Shown: positions 50,563 through 58,759 of the stretch, piece after piece
Position numbering within the stretch: the first letter of the stretch is position 1
Layout: each line of letters starts with the position of its first letter
Assembly: GCF_031458325.1 (NCBI RefSeq)
Contig: NZ_JAVDYG010000001.1
Coordinates: forward strand, 3,472,001-3,536,000
Source of the DNA: Nocardioides marmoribigeumensis
Lineage (GTDB): Bacteria > Actinomycetota > Actinomycetes > Propionibacteriales > Nocardioidaceae
Reading direction: 5' to 3'
DNA length: 64,000 nucleotides
Notes under the pieces: model-generated
What the model was told of the DNA's origin: nothing
The model's input: only the letters and a program-made list of their open reading frames with translations
Databases searched by the model: none
Position numbers and translations under genes: made by a program

Positions 50563-50638
50563 GTGCTCATTGTCGGGCACTGCGCCACGAGCCCCGCCCT
50601 GCGGGTGCGGGACGGGGCTCGAGGAGCGCGAGGGCCGG

Positions 50639-51079
50639 TCAGCCCTCCAGCGCGGCGTCCAGGGTGATGTCGACCGCCTTGAGGGCCTTGCTGATCGGGC
50701 AGCCGGCCTTGGCCTCCTCGGCCGCCTGCACGAAGCCGGCCTCGTCGAGGCCGTCGACCTCGCCGCGCACGGTGATCTTGATGCCGGTGAGCTGGAAGCC
50801 GCCGGCCGGGTCGGGCCCGAGCTCGACATCGGCTCGCACGTCCAGGGACTGCGGGGTGCCGCCGGCCTTGGCGATCAGCGACGAGAGCTGCATCGCGTAG
50901 CAGGAGGAGTGCGCCGCGGCGACGAGCTCCTCGGGCGAGGTGGTGCCGTCGGCGTCGTCGGCCGCGCGCTTGGGGAAGGAGACGTCGAACGTGCCGACCT
51001 TCGAGCTGGACAGCTCGACCTGGCCGGATCCGTCCTGCAGGCCGCCGTTCCAGGCGGTGCGGGCTGTGCGAGTGGGCAT
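50639..51079 (-). CDS. OsmC family peroxiredoxin
   Basis: A 146-residue OsmC/Ohr-type protein that reduces organic hydroperoxides. SPEELVAAAHSSCYAMQLSS holds the peroxidatic Cys, and the second Cys is in AKAGCPISKAL. PTRTARTAWNGGLQDGSGQV is the usual N-terminal strand region. AAGGGACC lies before the ATG at 51079. It precedes a rhodanese gene with 76 bp between them; both concern sulfur or redox stress. Confidence 0.92.
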   Translation of the reverse strand: MPTRTARTAWNGGLQDGSGQVELSSSKVGTFDVSFPKRAADDADGTTSPEELVAAAHSSCYAMQLSSLIAKAGGTPQSLDVRADVELGPDPAGGFQLTGIKITVRGEVDGLDEAGFVQAAEEAKAGCPISKALKAVDITLDAALEG

Positions 51080-51171
51080 GAAGGGGTCCCTTCGAGTCTG
51101 GGCACGTGGTCACTGCCCAGCCTGCCCCGGCCGGACAAGCCGCGCCCGGGAGGTCCGGCGGCCGGACAGGG

Positions 51172-51966
51172 TCAGGCGCGGGGAGCGGAGGCGCTCGCGA
51201 GCACCCGGCGTACGGCGTCCCAGCGCTCGAGGCTGCGCACGCCCTCGTCGTGGAAGGACCGCAGTGCCGGGTCGTCGCCGGGGTCGAGGGCCGCGGCCTC
51301 CTCCCACATGCCGCGCTCCTGCCGGCGCCAGTCGGGCCGCTCGATCACCACGACGTCCTCGAACCCGGCTCGGGCGAGGCCGCCCGCCAGGTCGACGGAC
51401 CGGAGCCGCTCGGGGAGGAGGACGTCGCCGCGGTCCACCGGCTCCCAGCAGGTGAGCACGACCCGGCCGCCGGGTCGCAGGACGCGGCGGAGCTCGGCGT
51501 ACGCCGCGGCCGGGTCGGCGGCGAACTGGATCGCGTCGATGTACACCACGGCATCGGCGCCGGCGTCGGGGAGCCCGGTGGCGGCGAGCTCGCCGGTGGC
51601 GAAGGTGGCCTCGCACGCCCAGCCTCGAGCCACCTCGCGGGCCTGTCGGAGCGCCTCGTCGGAGAAGTCGACCCCGGTGAGCCGCGCCGCCGCCCGGGTC
51701 GCGAGCTCCAGGCCGTAGCCACCGCGTCCGCACGCGAGGTCGACCAGGTGGCCGCCGGCGGGGAGCCGCAGCAGCCCGTGCACCTCGGCGACGCCGTCCC
51801 AGGTCAGCAGGCTGTTGGAGGGCAGCCGCTCGGGGAGTCCGAGGTGCCGCCGGTGGACCTCGTCCTTGTCCACCGCGGCGGTCCGCAGGTCGCCGGGACC
51901 GGGCGCACGCAGGTCGGCGTACCAGCGGTCGAAGTAGTCGGCCAGGGCGCGGGTCTGCTCGTCCAT
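51172..51966 (-). CDS. class I SAM-dependent methyltransferase
   Basis: A 264-residue methyltransferase. Motif I is LVDLACGRGGYGLELATR (near 80-97), followed by LTGVDFSDEALRQA, the acidic motif GADAVVYIDAIQF, and ELRRVLRPGGRVVLTCWEP. The substrate is unknown. GATACT (51974-51979) lies 7 nt before the ATG, again suggesting a leaderless mRNA. It is divergent from the membrane-protein gene. Confidence 0.87.
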   Translation of the reverse strand: MDEQTRALADYFDRWYADLRAPGPGDLRTAAVDKDEVHRRHLGLPERLPSNSLLTWDGVAEVHGLLRLPAGGHLVDLACGRGGYGLELATRAAARLTGVDFSDEALRQAREVARGWACEATFATGELAATGLPDAGADAVVYIDAIQFAADPAAAYAELRRVLRPGGRVVLTCWEPVDRGDVLLPERLRSVDLAGGLARAGFEDVVVIERPDWRRQERGMWEEAAALDPGDDPALRSFHDEGVRSLERWDAVRRVLASASAPRA

Positions 51967-52011
51967 GGAGGGCAGTATCCCCCCCAGGGGTGGGGACCGC
52001 ACCCGCATCCG

Positions 52012-52036
52012 GTTTGTCCGCGTGGGGTGCGGGTAG
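52012..52036 (+). promoter_or_regulatory. possible stress-sigma (SigB/SigF) promoter
   Basis: GTTTGT (52012-52017) and GGGTAG (52031-52036) resemble the GTTT and GGGTAT boxes of the general-stress sigma factors, with 15 nt between GTTT and GGGTA. They lie about 37 nt before the membrane-protein start. Confidence 0.4.
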
Positions 52037-52072
52037 GTGTTCGGTATCCCCTGATCGGAGGAGAGACCCATC

Positions 52073-52786
52073 ATGGCCATCTTCAGACGAGGCTCCGGCA
52101 CCACCACGGAGCCGACCACCACCGGCACCACCACTACCACCGGCACCCCCGCCGGCACCCGGACGGTCGAGCGCGACCGGGAGCTGCGCGACGAGCACGC
52201 CGCCCACACCTCCCACGTCGTGGGCGAGGACCGCGCCGAGCGCGCGGCCATCGCCCGCGAGAACGCCCACGAGCGCTTCGGCGGGATCAACTGGGGCGCG
52301 GCGTTCTTCGGCTGGCTGGTGGCGGTCGCGGTCACGGTCCTGCTCACCAGCATCATCGGCGCGATCGTCGCCGCGGTGAGCGACTCCACCAACGTCACGC
52401 AGACCGAGGCCGACCGCCAGGCCGGCACGATCGGGCTGGCCGCCGCGCTCACGCTGATCCTGGTGCTCGCGCTGGCCTACTACACCGGCGGCTACGTCGC
52501 CGGCCGGATGTCGCGCTTCGACGGCGCGAAGCAGGGGCTGGCCTCGTGGCTGGTCGGCCTGTTCGCGACGATCCTCGCGGTGGTCATCGGCTGGATCGCC
52601 GGGGACCAGTACAACGTCTTCGACCGCGTCGACCTCCCGCGCATCCCGATCCCGACCGACCAGGTCACCTCCGGTGGCGTGGTCGTCGCCGTGGCGGTGA
52701 TCGTGCTGACCATCCTCACTGCCGTGCTCGGCGGCAAGGTGGGCACGCGCTACCACCTGCGCGTCGACCGGGCGCACACCGTCTGA
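52073..52786 (+). CDS. four-helix membrane protein of unknown function
   Basis: A 237-residue protein. A Thr-rich, charged N-terminal ~70 residues precede four hydrophobic helices, near NWGAAFFGWLVAVAVTVLL, IGLAAALTLILVLALAYYTG, WLVGLFATILAVVIGWIAG and VVVAVAVIVLTILTAVLGG. GGRMSRFDG-like loops resemble TIGR04086-type proteins, but I do not assign a function. GGAGGAG lies before the ATG. A stress-type promoter upstream suggests an envelope stress role (inference). Confidence 0.7.
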   Translation: MAIFRRGSGTTTEPTTTGTTTTTGTPAGTRTVERDRELRDEHAAHTSHVVGEDRAERAAIARENAHERFGGINWGAAFFGWLVAVAVTVLLTSIIGAIVAAVSDSTNVTQTEADRQAGTIGLAAALTLILVLALAYYTGGYVAGRMSRFDGAKQGLASWLVGLFATILAVVIGWIAGDQYNVFDRVDLPRIPIPTDQVTSGGVVVAVAVIVLTILTAVLGGKVGTRYHLRVDRAHTV

Positions 52787-52807
52787 CGGACCGACCCGCA
52801 CGCTCCA

Positions 52808-52837
52808 GGACCCCGGTGGCCACGGCCGCCGGGGTCC
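52808..52837. terminator. bidirectional terminator hairpin
   Basis: GGACCCCGG (52808-52816) pairs exactly with CCGGGGTCC (52829-52837). Outer pieces CCGACCC (52791-52797) and GGGTCGG (52852-52858) extend the symmetry. It separates convergent genes. Confidence 0.75.
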
Positions 52838-52860
52838 GGTGCGTCCGGGCGGGGTCGGGC

Positions 52861-54630
52861 TCAGTGCTCGAGGATGCGGTCGAGCCGCGAGCGCAGGAGG
52901 TCGGCCCGGTGCTCGTTGCCGTGCAGCGCGAGGTAGCGCTCGCCGAAGATCGCCAGCAGGCTGTCGTCGAGCCGGCGGACGGCACCGGGTGGGTACTTGT
53001 AGCCCATGTGCGCGGTGACCTCCTCCTCGTCGACGGAGTCCAGGACCACGGCCAGCGCGGCGATCGAGGTGATGCCCAGCTCGAGCAGCAGGCCAGAGAC
53101 CCACTCGTAGTGGTCGGGGCGTGACCAGCCGGCCTCGATGTAGCGCTCGGTGAGGAACTGCGCCAGGTCCTCGGTGCCGATGCCCAGGGAGCTCGGCAGC
53201 CCCGGCGGCGGGGTGTAGGACGACCCCTGCAGCCGCTCGTGGATCGCGGAGAACTCCTGGTCGGCCAGCTCCAGCAGACCGGCCGCCAGGGTGAAGCGCC
53301 GGTCGAGGTCGCGCACGTGTTCGTCGGGGACGACCCCCTTGTAGCGCGTGGCGTGCTCGAACTCGGCCCACGCGTGCTGGAGCACGGTGCGGACCTGGAC
53401 CTGGGCGGGCCGGGCCCGCATCTCCTCGGTGCCCTCACCCTCACGCAGGCGTACGACGAGGTGGCGGCTGGCGTAGCCGAACCGACCCTCGCTCGCGGTC
53501 TGCAGCCCCAGGTCGCGGTCGTCGAGGACCTCGAACTCGCCGTGCAGCACCCGGGCGACCACGTCGACGTCGCCGCGGAGGTAGGTGATCACCCGCAGGC
53601 CGATCTGGTCGGTGATGTCGTGCAGGGGGTCGGGGAACATCGGGCGGCCCTCGCGCAGACGACCCGCCTTGGCGGCGAACGACGCGATGCCCTTGGCCCG
53701 GCCGCTGACGCTGAGGTAGTTGATCCCGGACTGGTCGAGCAGGTCGGTGAGCATCGCGACGAAGCCGTCGGTGGCGCTCTGCAGGGAGGAGTGGCCGGCG
53801 GCGTAGCTGCGCACCAGCCTGGTCATCGCGTCCTCGTCGGGCAGCACCACCGGAGTCTCCGGCACGACGCCGCGCGGGTCCAGGGGCGCCGCCTCGTGGC
53901 CCTCGGGGAGCGTCGGGGTGACGATGTAGCCGGTCTCACCGTCGCCGTACACCGTGGTGCGCTCCGGGACGGTCTGGCGGTAGAGCGCGAGGTAGGCGCA
54001 CAGCACCGCGTCGACCTGGTCCTCGGCGCGCCGCAGGTCGACCTTGCGCTCGGCCTCCTCGAGGGAGCGGACCAGGTCGAGCCAGCCACCGTGGTGCTCG
54101 AGGTGGAGCGGGACCTCGGCGTCGGCGAGGGAGCGCAGGTGCCCGACGAGCTCGAGCAGCGCGGAGCGCATCTCCTCCATCGTGCGCCCGGGGCGGTTCT
54201 TGTACTTCAGCGTCCGGCCGAGCCGGAACAGCGAGATCGTCGCCGGGTGCGGGTAGACCTCGATCGCGCGGCGGTGGGCCGTCGAGCCGGGCGCCAGGTC
54301 GAGACCGAGCCGCTCGCACAGCCGGGCCGCGCGCGTGCCGTCGGCGAACTCCGGCTTGCCCGTGTTGGCCGGGTGGCAGCCGGCCTCGAACCGGCCGAAG
54401 TCGGCGTTGAGCGCCGCCTCGCAAAGACGGTTGCCGGTCGGGTTGACCACGATGAGGGGGGCGTCGATCGCCACCAGGCAGTCCACGTCGTCGTACGGCG
54501 CGAGGGCCGCGGCGATCTCGTCGTCGGTCACGCGGGAGGCCACCTCGAGCAGCCGCCCGTCCCCGTCGAGGACCGCGACGCCGGTGGGTCGCTTCTCACC
54601 CCAGGCGAGGTCGAGTCCGATGTAGTGCAC
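52861..54630 (-). CDS. DUF429-RelA/SpoT domain fusion
   Basis: A 589-residue two-domain protein. Residues 1-225 are a DUF429 domain, predicted RNase H-like: YIGLDLAW, VAIDAPLIV, AIEVYPHPA and AEDQVDAVLCAYLA supply acidic residues (D7, D56, E124, D204, D207). Residues ~285-432 are a RelA/SpoT nucleotidyltransferase domain: SGRAKGIASFAAK, DITDQIGLRVITYL (metal Asp 341), GRFGYASRHLVV and VQVRTVLQHAWAEFEHATRYK. The Glu of the usual E-[IV]-Q-[IV]-R-T motif is Gln 410. Residues 433-589 are helical. GTG 54630 is chosen by the DUF429 start; ATG 54648 is possible. It could make alarmone-like nucleotides, or sense them to control a nuclease; both are inference. Confidence 0.85.
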   Translation of the reverse strand: MHYIGLDLAWGEKRPTGVAVLDGDGRLLEVASRVTDDEIAAALAPYDDVDCLVAIDAPLIVVNPTGNRLCEAALNADFGRFEAGCHPANTGKPEFADGTRAARLCERLGLDLAPGSTAHRRAIEVYPHPATISLFRLGRTLKYKNRPGRTMEEMRSALLELVGHLRSLADAEVPLHLEHHGGWLDLVRSLEEAERKVDLRRAEDQVDAVLCAYLALYRQTVPERTTVYGDGETGYIVTPTLPEGHEAAPLDPRGVVPETPVVLPDEDAMTRLVRSYAAGHSSLQSATDGFVAMLTDLLDQSGINYLSVSGRAKGIASFAAKAGRLREGRPMFPDPLHDITDQIGLRVITYLRGDVDVVARVLHGEFEVLDDRDLGLQTASEGRFGYASRHLVVRLREGEGTEEMRARPAQVQVRTVLQHAWAEFEHATRYKGVVPDEHVRDLDRRFTLAAGLLELADQEFSAIHERLQGSSYTPPPGLPSSLGIGTEDLAQFLTERYIEAGWSRPDHYEWVSGLLLELGITSIAALAVVLDSVDEEEVTAHMGYKYPPGAVRRLDDSLLAIFGERYLALHGNEHRADLLRSRLDRILEH

Positions 54631-54678
54631 GTGCCCACCCTGCCGCATCGGTCCGCCTGCCCCCTGGAGCGCCACCGC

Positions 54679-56370
54679 TCAGATCCAGCGCCGGAACCAG
54701 ATCCGGTCGAGCCACTGGGGCGTGGTGAGGAGCTGGTCGGTGTAGATCGGCCAGAACCACGCGAAGTTGGCCATCACCAGCACGACGATGGCGCCGGCGA
54801 GCACCGCACCCACGGTGCGGCGGCGGCGCGAGGCCAGCTCGCTGCCCAGGACCCGGCCGACCACGAGGGTCAGGGCGAGCACGGTGAACGGCAGCGTGAC
54901 GACGGCGTAGAAGGAGAAGATCGGCCGCCCGGCGTAGGGCAGGAACGGCAGCCAGGTGGTGAGCACCCCGACCACGACCAGGCCGAAGCGCCAGTCTCGC
55001 CGGGCGATCCAGGAGTACGCCGAGTAGAGCAGCGCGGGCACGCCCATCCACCACAGGGCGGGGGTGCCGAGCAGCAGCACCTGGCGCAGGCACGTGGAGT
55101 CGGCCGGCGCGTTGCAGCCCTGGGTGCCGGGCTTGATGCCGAGGTCCGCCGCGACGCCGACGGGCCGGTTGAGGATCAGCCAGCCGCCCGGGTTGGAGGC
55201 GTAGACGTGCGTGACGCCGTCGAGGCCGTGGCTGTGGAACGACCAGACGTCGCGGTGGTAGTGGTAGAGGCTCCGCAGCCCCTGGACCAGGCCGTCGACG
55301 AAGCCGTGGGCCTGGACCTTGGTGTAGCTGCCCCAGTAGGGGCCGTAGTTGTTGTCGCTGAGGTGGACCTCGTAGGTGTGGGCGTGCAGCAGCCACCCGG
55401 TCCAGGTGGCGACGTAGACCACGAGGGCGACGCCGACGAGGTAGCCGAAGGCGAGCAGCCCGTCGGCCACCGCGGCCTTGACGAAGGCCCAGCGCACGCC
55501 GATCGAGCGACGGACCCCGGCGTCCCACACGACCACGAGCAGGCCCAGGCCCGCGAGGGGGACCAGGGCGCTCCACTTGGACCCGATCGCCAGGCCGAAG
55601 AGGACGCCGGCCGCGAGACGCCACGGCCGCCACCGCAGCCCGCGCACCGGCCCGAAGCCGTCGCCCGGGGCGTAGCCGGGCTCGACCAGCGTCGCCATCC
55701 GGGCGCGGCCCCAGTCCCGGTCGGCGACCAGGCACGAGACCGCGGAGAGGAGGAAGAAGGCGACGAAGATGTCGAGCAACGCCAGGCGGGACAGCACGAA
55801 CTGGAGGCCGTCGAAGCAAAGCAGGAGCCCGGCCACGCCGCCCAGCAGGTTGGAGCGGGTGATGCGGCGCGCGAGCCGCACCATCACCAGGACCATGAGC
55901 GTGCCGACGACCGCGCTGGCGAGCCTCCAGCCGAGCGAGTCGAAGCCGAGGAGCTTCTCGCCCGCCCCGATCAGCCACTTGCCGACCTCGGGGTGGACCA
56001 CCATCGAGGGCGTGTCCTTCTGCATCGACGGGTTGTAGCGGCCGTCGACGATCGCGTCGTTGACCTTGTCGACCCAGTCGCGCGCGTAGCCGAACTTCCA
56101 CAGCGAGAAGGCGTCCTTGGCGTAGTACGTCTCGTCGAAGAGGAACTGCTTGGGGTAGCCGAGGTTCCAGAAGCGCAGCACGCCGGCCAGCAGGGTGACG
56201 CCCGCGGTCACCAGCCAGCCGACCAGCCGGTCGTCCGGTGCCCGTCCGGCGAGACGAGTGCGGGCCGTTGGGACCTCGCGACCGTCGGCGGTGCGCGAGA
56301 GGCCGACGGTGGCAGGGCCGGGTGGGGAGGGGGTCGTGTCCGGGTCGGCGGTCGGGGCGGTCGCGGTCAC
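54679..56370 (-). CDS. pmt: protein O-mannosyltransferase
   Basis: A 563-residue multi-pass GT39 enzyme that transfers mannose from polyprenyl-phosphate-mannose to secreted proteins. FLFDETYYAKDAFSLWKFGY holds the catalytic Asp-Glu, followed by SMVVHPEVGKWLIGAGEKLLG, SRLALLDIFVAFFLL and AIGSKWSALVPL. About ten membrane helices are visible. Start GTG 56370 has TACGCT (56377-56382) 6 nt upstream; a start at ATG 56445 would overlap the divergent small gene. The Rv1002c/Rv1003 order (pmt, rsmI) is kept, except for the two small genes in between. Confidence 0.92.
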   Translation of the reverse strand: MTATAPTADPDTTPSPPGPATVGLSRTADGREVPTARTRLAGRAPDDRLVGWLVTAGVTLLAGVLRFWNLGYPKQFLFDETYYAKDAFSLWKFGYARDWVDKVNDAIVDGRYNPSMQKDTPSMVVHPEVGKWLIGAGEKLLGFDSLGWRLASAVVGTLMVLVMVRLARRITRSNLLGGVAGLLLCFDGLQFVLSRLALLDIFVAFFLLSAVSCLVADRDWGRARMATLVEPGYAPGDGFGPVRGLRWRPWRLAAGVLFGLAIGSKWSALVPLAGLGLLVVVWDAGVRRSIGVRWAFVKAAVADGLLAFGYLVGVALVVYVATWTGWLLHAHTYEVHLSDNNYGPYWGSYTKVQAHGFVDGLVQGLRSLYHYHRDVWSFHSHGLDGVTHVYASNPGGWLILNRPVGVAADLGIKPGTQGCNAPADSTCLRQVLLLGTPALWWMGVPALLYSAYSWIARRDWRFGLVVVGVLTTWLPFLPYAGRPIFSFYAVVTLPFTVLALTLVVGRVLGSELASRRRRTVGAVLAGAIVVLVMANFAWFWPIYTDQLLTTPQWLDRIWFRRWI

Positions 56371-56443
56371 CGGGTCAGCGTACGCAGCCAGGACCTGTCG
56401 TCCCCACAGGCGAGGGACAGGCGGCGCGGGCACCGTGGAGGAC

Positions 56444-56743
56444 ATGGATCACATGGACGGCACGGAACAGAGCGACACGCCACCGGACAGCCCTCGGTCC
56501 CGCGAGGAGCGCCGTCGCCGACTGCGGCGCGGGCTCCTCGGCGGGGTCCTCGCCTCCTCGCTCGGCCTCACGGTCGCCTACGGCGCCGTGGGCGCCACCA
56601 CGGCCACCGGCCACGCCTCGACCGGTGCCGGCGGGTCGGCCTCCGCCTCGTCGGGCTCGTCGTCGTCCTGGTGGTCCAGCGGCGGCGGCGTGGGCCCGGC
56701 GAGCGCCGGCGGGTCCACCCACGCCGCGTCGAGCGGGTCGTGA
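56444..56743 (+). CDS. small single-pass membrane protein with Ser/Gly tail
   Basis: A 99-residue protein I do not recognise. An acidic N-terminus and a basic stretch (RSREERRRRLRRG) precede one hydrophobic helix, LLGGVLASSLGLTVAYGAVG (about 31-50). The outside part is Ser/Gly/Ala-rich with a SSSSWWSSGGG motif. The start could be GTG 56435, ATG 56444 or ATG 56453. Its stop overlaps the next start (TGATG). The Ser/Thr-rich tail could receive flavin or mannose, but this is a guess. Confidence 0.6.
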   Translation: MDHMDGTEQSDTPPDSPRSREERRRRLRRGLLGGVLASSLGLTVAYGAVGATTATGHASTGAGGSASASSGSSSSWWSSGGGVGPASAGGSTHAASSGS

Positions 56744-57021
56744 TGGCCGGCCCTGGCCCGGCGTACGACGACTGGTCGCTGTGGAGCACCTCGGCCCGCC
56801 TGGTCGTCACCGAGGCCCGGCCGGTGTGGCGCACGGTGACCGTCGCCGCCCCCACCTGCCTGCTGGCCAACGCCGCCTCGACCGCGTCCGTGGTGCTCGG
56901 CGAGGACGCACCGGCCTGGCTCGCCGAGCGCCACCTCGACGCGCGGCTGGTCGGTGCCGACGGGCGGGTCGTCCGGGTCGGCGGCTGGCCGACCCCCGGC
57001 GACAGGGTCCACGCCGCCTGA
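56743..57021 (+). CDS. truncated ApbE (FAD:protein FMN transferase) C-terminal part
   Basis: A 92-residue protein matching only the C-terminal third of actinobacterial ApbE proteins: WSLWSTSARLVVTEARPVWR, VTVAAPTCLLANAASTASVV and DARLVGADGRVVRVGGWP. Full ApbE is about 250-300 residues; the N-terminal FAD-binding part and the HxxDPxTG motif are absent and not found upstream. The frame is open and its ATG overlaps the upstream stop, so it is expressed or only recently decayed. It may be a remnant or a reduced functional unit. Confidence 0.7.
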   Translation: MAGPGPAYDDWSLWSTSARLVVTEARPVWRTVTVAAPTCLLANAASTASVVLGEDAPAWLAERHLDARLVGADGRVVRVGGWPTPGDRVHAA

Positions 57022-57044
57022 CCCGCCCTGAGAGACTGGCCGGC

Positions 57045-57902
57045 ATGGAGACGGCCGAGCGCGAGGAGGGGCTCCTGGTCCTCGCCGGGACCCCGATCGG
57101 GCGCGTCGCCGACGCCCCGCCCCGCCTGGCCGAGGAGCTCGCGAGCGCCGACGTGGTGGCGGCCGAGGACACCCGCCGCCTGGCCCGGCTGGCCGCCGAA
57201 CTCGGGGTCGAGGTGACCGGTCGGGTCGTGTCCTACTTCGAGGGCAACGAGGCCCAGCGGACGCCTGCGCTGGTCGAGGCCCTGACCCGCGGGGAGCGCG
57301 TGCTCCTGGTGACCGACGCGGGGATGCCGTCGGTCTCCGACCCCGGCTTCCGGCTGGTCGCGGGCGCGGTCGCGGTCGGCGTGCGGGTCACCGTCGTGCC
57401 GGGTCCGAGCGCGGTGCTCACCGCCCTCGCGCTGTCGGCCCTCCCGGTCGACCGCTTCTGCTTCGAGGGGTTCCTCCCGCGCAAGGCGGGGGAGCGGGCA
57501 CGGCGCCTGGCCGAGGTCGCCGACGACCCACGCACGCTGGTCTACTTCGAGGCCCCCCACCGGACGGCCGCGGCCCTGGCCGCGATGGCCGAGGCCTTCG
57601 GGCCGGACCGGCCCGCTGCGGTCTGCCGCGAGCTCACCAAGACCTACGAGGAGGTCGTGCGCGGCCCGCTGTCCGAGCTCGTCGCCTGGGCCCAGGGCGA
57701 GGTGCGCGGCGAGGTCACGCTCGTCGTCGGCGGTGCGCCGGCACCGGACACCTCCGACCTCGACTGGGCCGCCCTGGTCGAGGCCGAGACGGCTACCGGG
57801 GTGAGCCGCACCGACGCGGTCAAGGCCGTCGCCCGGAGGCACGGCGTCCCCAAGCGCACGGTGTACGACGCCGCGCACCGACCCTCAGGAGGCCCCGCGT
57901 GA
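57045..57902 (+). CDS. rsmI: 16S rRNA (cytidine1402-2'-O)-methyltransferase
   Basis: A 285-residue SAM-dependent methyltransferase of the tetrapyrrole-methylase fold that modifies C1402 of 16S rRNA. LLVLAGTPIGRVADAPPRL, VVAAEDTRRLARL, VVSYFEGNEAQRTP, LVTDAGMPSVSDPGFRLV and FCFEGFLPRKAGERARRL are all typical. The C-terminal helix-turn-helix-like segment VSRTDAVKAVARRHGVPKRTVYD is present. The tatD start overlaps its stop. Confidence 0.95.
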   Translation: METAEREEGLLVLAGTPIGRVADAPPRLAEELASADVVAAEDTRRLARLAAELGVEVTGRVVSYFEGNEAQRTPALVEALTRGERVLLVTDAGMPSVSDPGFRLVAGAVAVGVRVTVVPGPSAVLTALALSALPVDRFCFEGFLPRKAGERARRLAEVADDPRTLVYFEAPHRTAAALAAMAEAFGPDRPAAVCRELTKTYEEVVRGPLSELVAWAQGEVRGEVTLVVGGAPAPDTSDLDWAALVEAETATGVSRTDAVKAVARRHGVPKRTVYDAAHRPSGGPA

Positions 57903-58759
57903 GCGCCCCGAAGGACCCCCGACCGCCCGCCCCCGAGCCGCTGCCGCACCCCGTCGTCGACAACCACTGCCACCTCGACATGACGCTGGACGGCTGCGGG
58001 GAGTGGTCGCCCGAGACCGCGCTGGCCGCGGCGGCCGAGGTCGGCGTGACGCGCATCGTGCAGATCGGCTGCGACCTCCAGGGCGCGCGCTGGGCCGTCG
58101 ACGTGGCCGACCGCGTCCCGGGGATCGTCGCGGGCGTCGCGCTGCACCCCAACGAGGCTCCGCGACTGGCCGAGCAGGGGTGGCTCGACAGAGCCTGGGG
58201 CGAGATCGAGCAGCTGGCCGAGCACCCGCGCGTCCGGGCCGTGGGGGAGACCGGGCTCGACCACTTCCGCACCGGCGAGGAGGGCCGCGCCGCCCAGGAG
58301 GACTCCTTCCGGCGCCACGTCGACCTGGCCAAGCGCCTGGACCGCACGCTGGTGATCCACGACCGTGACGCGCACGCCGAGGTCCTGCGGGTGGTCGACT
58401 CGGAGGGGCCGCCGGACCGGGTGGTCATGCACTGCTTCTCCGGTGACGCGGCCTTCGCCCGCGAGTGCCTGGACCGCGGGTTCTGGCTGTCCTTCGCCGG
58501 CACGGTGACCTTCAAGAACGCCGTCGGCGTGCGCGAGGCGATGCAGGCCGCGCCCCGCGACCGGGTGCTGGTCGAGACCGACGCCCCGTTCCTGACCCCC
58601 ACGCCGCACCGCGGCCGTCCCAACGCCTCCTACCTCGTGCCGCTGACCATGCGGTTCATGGCCGAGCACCGGGGGGAGGACCTGGCCGAGCTCTGCGCCC
58701 GGGTCGAGGCCAACACCTTCGCCGCGTTCGGGGGCGAGTGGGAGCCCGCCGGCCCGTGA
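57899..58759 (+). CDS. tatD: TatD family metal-dependent hydrolase
   Basis: A 286-residue amidohydrolase-fold DNase/3'-5' exonuclease-like protein. The metal ligands are VVDNHCHLDM (HxH), AVGETGLDHF (Glu), LVIHDRDAHAEVL (His), VVMHCFSGDA (His) and VLVETDAPFLTP (Asp). LVPLTMRFMAEHRGEDLAEL closes the barrel. GTG 57899 overlaps the rsmI stop (GTGA). The metG gene that sits before tatD in mycobacteria is absent here. Confidence 0.94.
   Translation: MSAPKDPRPPAPEPLPHPVVDNHCHLDMTLDGCGEWSPETALAAAAEVGVTRIVQIGCDLQGARWAVDVADRVPGIVAGVALHPNEAPRLAEQGWLDRAWGEIEQLAEHPRVRAVGETGLDHFRTGEEGRAAQEDSFRRHVDLAKRLDRTLVIHDRDAHAEVLRVVDSEGPPDRVVMHCFSGDAAFARECLDRGFWLSFAGTVTFKNAVGVREAMQAAPRDRVLVETDAPFLTPTPHRGRPNASYLVPLTMRFMAEHRGEDLAELCARVEANTFAAFGGEWEPAGP

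Noticed and set aside
53239-57021. A 1260-codon plus-strand reading frame
   Set aside because: It runs antisense to the DUF429-RelA and pmt genes, is composed of low-complexity residues forced by GC-rich codons, and only its last 93 codons (the ApbE part) resemble a protein.
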